In this document: piece by piece, positions 22,217-36,900 of the stretch
Layout of the letters: each line of letters begins with the position of its first letter
How positions within the stretch are numbered: position 1 is the stretch's first letter
NCBI GenBank assembly: GCA_963693365.1
Contig: CAVNZM010000003.1
Span: 2,976,001-3,040,000 of the forward strand
Reading direction: 5' to 3'
Length of the DNA: 64,000 nt
Source of the DNA: Amoebidium appalachense
Taxonomy: Eukaryota > Ichthyosporea
The notes under the pieces: generated by a model
Told to the model about the DNA's origin: nothing
What the model saw: the letters and a program-made list of their open reading frames with translations, nothing else
Databases searched by the model: none
Program-made: the position numbers and the translations under genes

Positions 22217-22944
22217 TGACATATACTAATCCGTCTCAGCAGATCATCCTAAGTCTACGATCAAGATCAGGGGGGGGGGGGGGGAGGGAGGGGGGGGGAA
22301 GGCCCGGGTCCACAGATCATCAAGATCAAGTCCGGGGCCTCAAGATAGCTGTACAGCTGCGGGCATCTTGCCTCTGCCGGCGCAGGGCAGGACCACGTCA
22401 GCTGGAGCAGCCGACCAATAGGATTAGAAATAGTATGTAGGATACTATATCGTAGGAGGACTTTGGAATGTATAAGTTCGGGCAGAAGCCCTTATAAATT
22501 TTGGCAAGTTCAGATAGTGCTGTCTGCCAAATGTATGTATATATTGTAGTACAGGAAAGAGTAGAGGGGGGGAGGGGGGGAGATAGTATGAAATATAGAT
22601 TTAGACTCTGCGGTGCCACTAGGGGAAGGGTGAGGGGAGAGACTAAGATATTTATAATAGTGTGAGCCGATAGACTTAACTCGTGCAGGCGCACGATAGA
22701 GTTCCTTAGATCGGAATGTATGGAATGTGGCATCGTAGGGGGGGCCAGGTGATGATGATCTTTGAGGGCACGGCCTTGATGGCCGCAGTTGTGACTTAGC
22801 TGGATTCCGTTCGGATCTCAGTTTGCCCGTCGGAGCCTGGTCTGTAATAAACTTTACCGTTTTTCGTACATGTTCGTTCCTTTCCGTGTGTGTACTCTTA
22901 GAAGAGTGCCGCGTCTCTTATTACATACACGTTAGGATACGACA
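22217..22944 (+). mobile_element. solo Ty3/gypsy LTR (728 bp)
   Basis: It starts TGACATATACTAATCCG and ends GGATACGACA, flanked on both sides by GACAA (22212-22216 and 22945-22949). The sequence is the reverse complement of the LTRs of the gypsy element at 43437-51802, with clear divergence. No internal region is present. It therefore arose by LTR-LTR recombination of an older member of the same family. Confidence 0.92.
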
Positions 22945-22949
22945 GACAA

Positions 22950-23684
22950 TATAAATGTATTTTGTGATATCATTATACTATTTACTAAGTATTATACAGT
23001 GTTTTCTTGCCTCTGTGCGATGTTTTAGATAGCATGCCTCACTGTGCATTTTTTGCCGTCCTCTATTGGGAGTGACCAATCGTGGCGCTGTACGCGGATC
23101 ATCCCTGTACGAGCATGTCCGAAGAATGTGTACTAGTAGCAGGTTCAAAGTAAATCATGGCATCATAACACTGCTCAGGCTGAATCATTATGATCCTTAA
23201 CCCCTAAACGATCGCCAATGCACTTTAAAATTTGCATTAGTTTCAAAAATTAATGCATCTGCGGCCTTTGAAAATAAATAGCGCCTGTTGCGTAATGGTC
23301 ATGTCGCAAGGAATTTTGCTTCATTTAGGATACATTTTCTACTTCAGCGGAAAGACCGTCCTAAAACACCGGGGTGGACTATGTTTTTCTGTTTTTGTGG
23401 GTATTCTGCCTAACAGTGTCTATATTTTCATCAAGCAGCCCCCCAATTCTTGAAGGCTGGCGGCAAGATGATGCCTGGGGTTCACGGATTCCAATCCCGG
23501 AATCGACAGGCTGATGCTCCAATCCGATTTGCTGAGATCTTTACGGTGATTCATATTACATAACTTTCTTGAAAGGAACCCTGCCGCGGTCGACACAAAT
23601 TATGTGCTCATAACATGTGACTTCTTGCGGATCATCGATGATAGAAACACACCGTTTTTTTTTGTTTTTTTTGTGGAACACAAA
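22950..23684. other. no recognisable gene
   Basis: AT-rich spacer with short frames only. Confidence 0.3.
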
Positions 23685-23688
23685 TTAA

Positions 23689-24090
23689 GGGCGCCCAATC
23701 TGTGCGCGCAGCGGTCATATGGGTATTTAAGGGTGGGCTAATTATAGCCTTAGCATAAGGTTATAATTAACCTACCTTAAATTATAGATATAAAAAAAGC
23801 TCTCTTGTATTGCTTTGTAATAGTGAGAAATCGAGTTCTGCAAATTTTTATGGGGGGTTGATTAGTGGAAAATATGAAAAGTTGTTCACAGCGAGGCCTA
23901 GGAGGAGGCAACATGGATCCCAATTTGGCTCGTCTGCGCCGGACTGGATTTGATCAAATTCGTGAGCAACATCAAAAGTCGATCTATTGAAATCTATTCG
24001 CGCGTCTGATTGGCTCCGTATCAGCGCCAATTGTTATTAGAAAATTCGCAGTCCATATATATGACCGCCGGGCACAAAGATTGGGCGCCC
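23689..24090. mobile_element. TTAA-flanked MITE (402 bp)
   Basis: Terminal inverted repeats begin GGGCGCCCAATCT and extend about 30 bp, with gcGGTCATAT conserved on both sides and about four mismatches. Both ends abut TTAA (23685-23688 and 24091-24094), the target duplication typical of piggyBac-type transposition. The interior has no coding frame. The TIR begins GGG, so assignment to piggyBac rests on the TTAA alone. Confidence 0.75.
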
Positions 24091-24370
24091 TTAAGACCGT
24101 ATGATACATACATGTGCTTGTTGCATTTTTGTCTCCTTGGACTGCTTTTAAAAAAAAATTCTACTTTTCAAATCTGGGCGATTTTGTCTTCCGGGTGATC
24201 GGCTCAGGATTAACATCATGATCAGCAAACTTGAAACCATTGCTGAGGTACCTGCTGACCCGGCATGATACCCTCAGTACTCAGTAGGAGTCATTACACT
24301 AAATAATTTCAGGGTTTCTCGGAGAAATGATGTAGGATATGACGTTCAACAGGTACATTCACTACTAATA

Positions 24371-24745
24371 TGTACCCTCTACGAGAAGACACTTTTGGTT
24401 TTTTGTGATTTTCGACCCTTTGCACCAATCAGAAACCCACCAAACCTTTATTTATTAGAAACTTTGTTAATTTTTTCCTCTATCGAACGATACCATTTGT
24501 TTGTTAGCGACGCACGAACAAAAAAAGTTTTATTAGGATACGTGTGGTTTCCACGTGTTTCCGATCGAAGACCTTTTTCAACAGACGACGATTTATTTAA
24601 AAATTTGAAATCAACCAATCGTCAAATCGATTTGGTCTCAGATCAAACTATAAATATAAAAGGATTGCTAACCATTGGATAATAAAATTAGTTCAATTGA
24701 TGCCGATCGGACTTTAACTTCGGGTGTCTTCTCGTGGAAGGTACA
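24371..24745. repeat. small inverted-repeat element (375 bp)
   Basis: The arms TGTACCCTCTACGAGAAGAC.. (24371-24392) and its complement (24724-24745) match with two mismatches. The interior is AT-rich and non-coding. Its right arm overlaps the proposed left terminus of the large composite element. Confidence 0.55.
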
Positions 24746-24779
24746 TCAGCAATCTTGCGCGAACATCCAAAACATATCA

Positions 24780-26420
24780 AACCCATCTAGGATATGCAAC
24801 TGTATATTAACGGATAGCTTTTGGATATCCACACGATATGTAGGATGGTTTCAGTCGAACATATCAATACCATCCACTGGATATATACAACATGTCTATT
24901 TCCTCCTGACCTCCAACCAATGTCCAATATGTATGTAGTTGCATGCTTAGATAGTGATCAAGATATTGCACCCCCAATAGATATCACATATGGATATCCA
25001 TGCTGTACCTCCATTGGGCATCGTTATGATATCAAATATCTGGATATGCAATCAATGCATATATGGATACATAAGTGCACCTATAATGGCCATTAAATAC
25101 ACATTAGATGCATATGAATGCAGACATCAAACGCCACCTGGTTGGTTCGGCATGTATTGGATATTAGACAGATGCCCACAATGGATATCGACGCTGGATA
25201 TCCAATGATGGAATTTCAACTGCATTCCTCCGTTGGATAGCTATATGGATATGTAACATTCTGGATATCCATGTGGATGCTTAGCTGTATATTAGACTGG
25301 ATCAGTAACAACATATCCAATACATGACTCACAAGGATATCCGATCAAAATCCCCATACAGATATCAAGATATCCCTGTAGCCAGACATGCAATACACCT
25401 AACAAGTATATCCAATGGCGGTCTATAGTGGATGTCCATATTGGATATCCATTAATATATCCAGATGGATCGCTAATACATGTGCACTTGACCCCAACGC
25501 TAATGAACAATGCACGCCCATATTGGATACGTTCCATGGATATCCATTCCGATATCCAGATACATACGCATTTGCTTGTCCACTAGACCCTCCTATAATA
25601 ACCAAAGCATGTCGATTCCACATATCCAATTAGATCACCACATATGGCTCTGACGGCTATCCATATACACCCGCACGCTGATGTCCAATAGACAATCATA
25701 CTAAGACACAATGGATAGCTATACTGGTTATCTAGGCTCAACATCCATACAGATATCTTGATACAGCTGCATTTGCCCATCCACTAGACCCTAATACTAA
25801 TATCCAATGCATGACGAAAATACATATCACAATAGACCCCCATACCGATCTCCAACGGCTATCCATATGCACCCCTGCTTACCCATCCAATATATGTCGA
25901 TATTCATATACAATGCATCACCATTCACAATATCTAATTTTAATATCCAACATGATATGCGGATACATATACACCTACATATGCACTCGGCACCTATGTT
26001 GATACCTAATGCATGAAAAACAAACATATCACAGTAGATGTCCAACCTAATGCCTAACACTTAACAAACATACATGTTTTGGGATATCCATTTACACCCG
26101 TATCTAATACTTAAAATATCACTATAACAGCTATCTGGGTTGATACCCATACAGATAGCCAGATACATCTGTAGCTACATCTCTAGGGTATATCCACTGG
26201 ATTAATTGCATAATTTTGGTACTGTATATCTGCAACATATCTATTAGTGTGTATTTGATGTGTAATAAGGCCTTTCCGGATAAACATTATACATCTTTAC
26301 CGATCCATCGCATAACCATATGATGGCTAATGACCACCATTGATAAATAATTTATGTCTGGCCTAATATCTATCACATAAGTAATACTTATCCACGGTAC
26401 AAAGTTACACAACCACGTTA
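24780..26420. repeat. left island of TGGATATCCA-like palindromic words
   Basis: Dense variants of ggatatcca, tatccaatgg, gatatccagat and atggatag occur on both strands across about 1.6 kb. There is no coding sequence. It directly follows the 3' end of the minus-strand transposase-like gene. Confidence 0.75.
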
Positions 26421-26468
26421 TACTCGGTTCCACAAATCAAGGGGAAGAAATAGATAAAAAAGAGGAAG

Positions 26469-26505
<37 letters not shown>
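26469..26505. repeat. (AT)n microsatellite
   Basis: An uninterrupted AT run just downstream (minus-strand sense) of the transposase-like gene's stop codon. Confidence 0.95.
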
Positions 26506-26509
<4 letters not shown>

Positions 26510-26569
26510 ATTGCCTTAAAAAAAAAACAGATCACACGTGTGAATGGCCCAGGTTTGCAAAACGGTTCA

Positions 26570-30673
<4,104 letters not shown>

Positions 30674-30831
30674 CTGCATGTGTTTGCCACGTTTTAATGA
30701 GTAGCGTGTTTTTGTTTTTTTGTTGTTTTGTTTCTTTCTTTATGCATTTCTTTAGGGTTTCCTTTGGGGGCCCGGGGGGGGGGGGGGGGGGGGGGGGAGA
30801 GGGGGGCCTCTTGTGTGTGTGTGTGCCTCGT

Positions 30832-31428
30832 CTCTACGACCCAACAATCATTGCGGACCACACGGTAATTGGACAGGAACACTATGGGAAAAGAATGCCA
30901 GGAATCAACGAAGCTTTCTTGTATGCAATGCTTAACGCATCGGATAAAACACCCACGGGAAAAATTCTCTTGTCGGTTTTTGCGGCCCACATAGAAGACG
31001 GAGCGCTGTCATCTTCCAGCATTCTTTTGGATGGTCTCAAAGTGTGGTTCGTACATGCTCCTTGGCAATACCCTCATATCATGGAACTTGTGAAAAACGA
31101 GTTCCCTGATTTAGATTGTACCAACCCCATCCAGCACAAGTGCTTTCTCCCCCTATCACCCTTGTATCTAGTGTCAAAGGGACTTGCCCCAACCATAGTC
31201 ATTCAGCGCCCGGGCTGCCTAGTCCAAACCACACCATTAGCCCTGCACTATGGTTTCCAGTGCGGGCCGAACGTTGCGCTTGCGGTGAACACTGCCACAC
31301 TTGGTTGGTTGGAAAAGCTGTCCTTGTATGATGTTTGCGAATGCCGATCACATTTCCTCCCAGACGTAGACAGAGTAGTGAAAGCATTTGCTACAGTTCG
31401 ACGGCTAAACATCCCCATTGCAATCGGT

Positions 31429-31468
<40 letters not shown>

Positions 31469-31694
31469 CGTTTAAAAAAGAAACTCTATCCCTTTTGTTT
31501 TTGTTTGGTGTGTTTCCCACATACTGTATGCGTGAAAACAGCACACTGACGTTTTTCTCTTGCCTCGTTTTCTGTATGTTGTTGTGTTGTGTGCACGTAG
31601 TTTTCTTTCCTTGGTTTTGCAAGTGCATGTGCGAAATAACCTTCTGGGTGTTACAGAAGCATGTTTCCGATGTTCTAGTAGATTGCCGAGATAA
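30832..31694 (+). CDS. KDM4-like JmjC-domain dioxygenase, probably 5'-incomplete
   Basis: The main exon (about 30832-31426) encodes a JmjC double-stranded beta-helix, the fold of Fe(II)/2-oxoglutarate histone demethylases. Compared with KDM4, the iron ligands are present: His and Glu in AAHIEDGAL, His in LALHYGFQCG. So are the 2OG-binding Lys in GLKVWF, the block HKCFLPLSPLYL, QRPG, NTATLGWL and a CEC in place of the zinc-binding CSC. The Asn that assists 2OG binding in KDM4 appears replaced (SSSSILL), and the Tyr of the first strand is missing. A GT donor at 31427 and an AG at 31656 give a short last exon (31657-31694, CFRC motif, TAA). No upstream exon is found. A G tract precedes the exon, and ATG 30898 could be an internal start. 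Confidence 0.65.
31431..31467. repeat. C tract at a 5' splice site
   Basis: About 37 C starting four bases after the GT donor of the JmjC exon. Confidence 0.9.
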
Positions 31695-31905
31695 AAAACA
31701 TAAGCTTAAGTATCTGTTGGATAACCGACTAATCAGTGTGTATATGCAACACATATTTTGTACACGTTCGTTGGCCAACAAACACATGTCTGTTGGATAG
31801 GTATTACATATAGAATGGATACTTACATATAGAATGGATTGATGCTGTATATCCATTGGATGCCCGACTAATACCTATATGTATAGTGTGGATGTTTTGT
31901 GTATA
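31690..31905. repeat. internal TGGATAT-word patch
   Basis: Words such as ctgttggataaccgac, gttggatagg and tatatccattgg sit between the JmjC gene and the next gene. They match the vocabulary of the edge islands. Confidence 0.5.
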
Positions 31906-32054
31906 TGTTTTCCATATCCATTGACCAACCAACACATGCCTTTGCATATGACGTGGTGTTTCCCACACAATCTTCCTTCCAGTTTACTTCTTGCTCACTC
32001 CCACTTTTATCCACAGATACATCCAAGTCTCCTGCAAGCGGTGACAAACGCCTC

Positions 32055-32931
32055 ATGTCGTCTTGGGGAGCCGACGAGGACTTTCCTAAAGATGCCGACG
32101 GGCAGTACCTTCTTCCGGATGACGACATCAGGTTGGCCTACTACCTTACGGTTGTCTGCACGCGCTACCCCACCACCACGATGAAGGACAAGCTGCGGAC
32201 TACCTACGCTGCAGGCAGGGATGAGATGCTGGCTGCGCTGCGCGGTGCCGGCCATTCCATGCCGGAAGGGAAATTCGTTGAGTTTGAAAACATCCCACCG
32301 GAGGGCCCATCTGGTGATGAATCGGGCGATGCGGAGAATGAGCATGAGACTCCTAGTCCCCGCAAGAAGTCCAAAAGCAGCCGCAAGCGTACCCCCCCTT
32401 CGTCGGATAGCGAGGATGAGGATGATTTTACTCCTGTTTTCGTTTGTATTTTAATGGCCAGTTTGTGTGACCTCAAACTAACCCCCCCCCCCCCCTCCCC
32501 CCCTTTCCAAAACACCCACCCTCCCAAAAAAAAAAAAAACACGCACGCACGCACACGCACGCACACACCCACACCATCCACTCTCCCATGTTTGCCACAG
32601 AATGACAACGTCAAGCAGTTCACCAAGTCTCACCAGGTCTACCAGGTGATGCTGTTGGTCAACCCCACTGTCAACGAGTTGGACAATTCTAGTCTGGCCC
32701 TTGCTACCCTCGAGGCCATCAAGACTGTGATGCCGACTGCACATGATGTACTGAGCTCAAGGGGCAAGGAACACTGGACTAGCATGTTGGCCAGCGCGAC
32801 CCGTGGTACAGACGCCAAGAAGGTCGTTACGGCCATCCGCACGGGGCTGACCACAGTCAGATCCATGGTTCACGGCAACATACGCAATGCCTTCGTCCAC
32901 TACCCAGTGCCTGACACCAACTCATCGGTAT

Positions 32932-32976
<45 letters not shown>

Positions 32977-33906
32977 ACACACACACGCGCACACACACAA
33001 CCCCCCCCCCCCCCCCCTCTCCCAGACACACTCAAACATAACACACACCCCATCACCTCCAAAAAATTTAAAAATCAAAAAAGAGAACATTTACGATCAC
33101 TTCCACATCCACACCATAATGTTTATGCAAATATGGTTTACACATGCACAGAAAATACTAAACCGTTGGTCTGCGGTAGTCGTTTAATGGGTATCCGTTG
33201 GATATCCTTTCACATACATGTTCGTTGGATAATACATATCTATTGCATGTCGTGTACACCCCTATCGAGATAACAAACGTATGCTTACCTATCTGTTGGA
33301 CAACCGATGGATACGTGTTTAATATGTTTAGCATTTGTTCGTACACGTCTTGGGAGGATTTCAACGACACCCTGATTTTTATTGTTTGCAGATCATGGAG
33401 TATGCCACTTCCCGTAACGACCGGGAGGCCAAGTGGGTGGAGCTGATCGACGAGGTTGTGGTGATGGGGTATCCATGTGGCCGCAAGTATTCAGCTGACC
33501 CAGACACCTTCCATCCATTCGGATGGCGTGGGTTCAACCGTGTGTTCGAGAGCATCACGCTCACGGGGATCAAGACCCGCATCAGCTCTCTGACTCCCAT
33601 GGTATGCCAGCCCCCCCCCCCCCCCCCCCCCCCCCCTGCTACTAGTACTGTGTACTGCTATTAGGCGACTTTTTTTCCCGCCTCTCTCTGTCTCCCCCCC
33701 TCTTGTCGCTGCCTATGTCTCTCTCTCTTATCTGTCTATCTTATTTTCCTTTCCTCTTCCCTTCACTTGACCCCCCCCCCCCCCCCCCCCCCCTCCTCCA
33801 CTGTTCTTCCCGATCGCTTGCCTCATCATGAGACACTGTTATTTGACACTAACTCCCCCCCCCCCCCCCCCTCCCCACACACATGCACACACACACACAT
33901 ACTACT

Positions 33907-33940
<34 letters not shown>

Positions 33941-36900
33941 CAACACACACAAACACACACCGGCACAAACGCTGCCATCACACACACAACAGGACATTGC
34001 TGAGAAATACCCCAAGTTTTTTAGCATGGTCGTTTTCTGCCTGGAGTCGTTGCTGAAGGACCCCAACGCTCACAAGTGCCTGTCTACCCCCATCCAATGG
34101 GCCCACGTCAACTATAATGTCGGTGGTGACTACAACGGGGGCGCCAGGCTGTCCACCATCAAGCAGGTGTGTGTGCTGTGTAATCCTTTATTTTAGTGGT
34201 TGTTTTATGCTTTATTGGCACTTATCTTCTTGTAAACTTTTGAACAGCACTTGCCAAGTGGAATGGTTTACTTTTTGTGTCCTAGGTGTCAGCAAACAGT
34301 TTGTATTCAACATTTATTGTTTAGAATCCTGCTTAGGGAACTGTCGCCTGCTTCACCCCGGCCGTATACACATTGTTAGATGGGTGTTCAGTTGATCCTT
34401 CTTACATAGCTGTTGGACTTGAAACATATTGGGTACTAACATTCCCCCCCCCCCCCCCCCCCCCCCCACCCACCCACCGCCCCCTCCTCCCTCCGCCCCA
34501 TTTCTATAACCTTTTATCATTCATGCTTGCACATACCCCCCATATACAGTACATCAAGAACTGGGAGAAGGTCAAGATCAGGCTCAAGGCTGACCAGTAC
34601 CAGGCCAAGAAGTTGGCCGAGAGGGCTGCAAGCGCCAAGGCCAAGGTGGCCTTAGAGGTGGGCAAGGGGGGCAACGCCAACAAGGATGACAGCCCAGGCG
34701 AGCAAGAACTGCAGCCCCCCGTCTTGTAGCTTAGAGGTTTCTCTGTGAGACTTTATTATTTGCTGACTTGCATTGACTGGCCTGCCGGGACCTTTATATA
34801 CTTGTGGTCTGGCTCACTGGAATGTTACATACTATTCCCGATTGGTCTACCCGCCGCTATGGATCTAGTCGCTACCAATCAAAGCACTCCAATAGAATCT
34901 TCTAGACTCTTCTAGCTCTATCCTGATCTATCGTGAACCTATCCACCAGTTTATCCCGAATATCTCGAATATTCCCGATCACTAGTGCTACGCTAACGAA
35001 GGGCATACCGGATGGCTATCCTGTTCGACACCCCCACTTGCACTGTGTTCTATCTATGTACCGCATGCAACCTAAACCTAAGATGCAACTCTAAAACTAT
35101 GCTACTATACTAACACATATAACACCTACTACACGAACATTAACACTACACTATTTGTAGTTCTTACTCAGCCATGCCGATGGCCTGCCGATGCTGCACC
35201 AACTTAAGTCTCCCTAAAGCTTTGGTGCACATGTCGGCCACGTTACTGTTCGTGCTGCAATACACAAGTTCTACATCCCCATTCTCCACACACTCACGGG
35301 TGTAGTGGTACTGAACGTCGATGTGTTTGCTCCTGTTATGGAGCATCGGGTTCCTTGCAAGCTTGATGCTGGCCTGGTTGTCGGCGTAGATGATGGTCGC
35401 CTCACTCATATCGTAGCCCAGCTGCCCCAGCAGCTGTCGTAGCCACTTAGCCTCTTTGACTGCCAGGCACGTAGCCATATACTCCGCCTCTGTAGATGAA
35501 GTAGCCACAGTCTTCTGTTGCTTGCTGCCCCAGCTGATGGCAGATCCATTGGCAGTGAAGATGTATCCGCTCGTCGACTTACGGTCGTCGGAGTTGCCAG
35601 CGTAATCGGAGTCAGTGAATCCCTCCACTGTTGTACTCCCTCCTCGTCCTCCGCGGTAGACAATCCCGTAGTTGGTTGTCCCCTTGAGGTACCGGAGAAG
35701 ATGTTTGGCTGCGTCCCAGTGTTGAAGTCCCGGGTTGCTCACGAACTTACTAAGTTCCCCCACTGCTTGTGCAATGTCTGGCCGGGTGGCCACCATTGCG
35801 TACATTAAGGAGCCCACAGCTCTGGCATAAGGAACTTGCCGCATCGCCACTCTCTCCTCCTCGCTTGCCGGACTCATGGCCTTGCTCAACACGCATCGCT
35901 CCGGTAGCGGTGTTGACTTAGCCTTGCAGTCGACCATGTTGAAGCGCCGCATCAATGACTTGATGTACGTTTCCTGTGACAATTTTATATCGCCTGTTGC
36001 AGCGTCACGACTGACCTGCACACCGAGTAGCAGCTTTGGCTCGCCGATCACCTTGACGGAGAACTTCGTCGCAACCTGCCTGACGAATTCTTGAATAAGA
36101 TCATCTGTCGACGCCGCCACTAGCATGTCGTCCACATGCACAGCCACCACCGTCTTTCCACTTCCGTTGACCTTGAAGTAGACACATCGATCAGCTTCCA
36201 CACGTGTGAAGCCAAGATCGACCATAGCCTCATGCATCTTCTCATTCCAGCACCTTGCTGCTTGCTTGAGGCCATACAGACTTTTGTGCAAACGACACAC
36301 ATAGTCTTCCTTTCCGGGTACCTCGTACCCACGCGGTTGCTGCATGTACAGCTCTTCCTTGATGTCGCCGTTCAGGAACGCCGTGACGATATCTATTTGT
36401 GTGAGGTGCATGTTCTCTGCCGCTGCCATAGCGAAGAGAAGTCTGAAGCTGGTGAACTTGGCCACCGGGGCAAAGGTCTCTTCGTAGTCTATCCCCTCTT
36501 GCTGTGAGAAGCCCCTGGCCACACCACGGGCCTTGTAGCGCTCGACACTGCCGTCGGCGTTGCGTTTCATCTTGAAGACCCACTTGAAGGAAACTGCCCG
36601 ACGACCTGGTGGGAGTGGCACCAGTGACCATGTCCCATTCTTGACTAGAGATTCGTACTCCTCGTCCAGCGCAGCCTTCCACTTTGCACCATCTGGCCTG
36701 GAGATTGCTTCTTCCAGTGTCACAGGGTCATCCTCATTGCTATCAGCACTCTCAATTGCCATGCTGATACTGTCGCGGTACTCTACTACACCTGCGTTGA
36801 TGCCGTAGGTCCCACCGCGCCTTGTAGTCATAGACGGATAGGCACTTCTGGTTGCAACCTGCAACTCTGCACGATCTTCCTCGTCTCCTGACCCTGCCGC

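Noticed and set aside
30694-30990. Minus-strand frame opposite the JmjC exon as a first exon of the transposase-like gene
   Set aside because: Composition is not coding-like and the plus-strand frame matches JmjC over its whole length.
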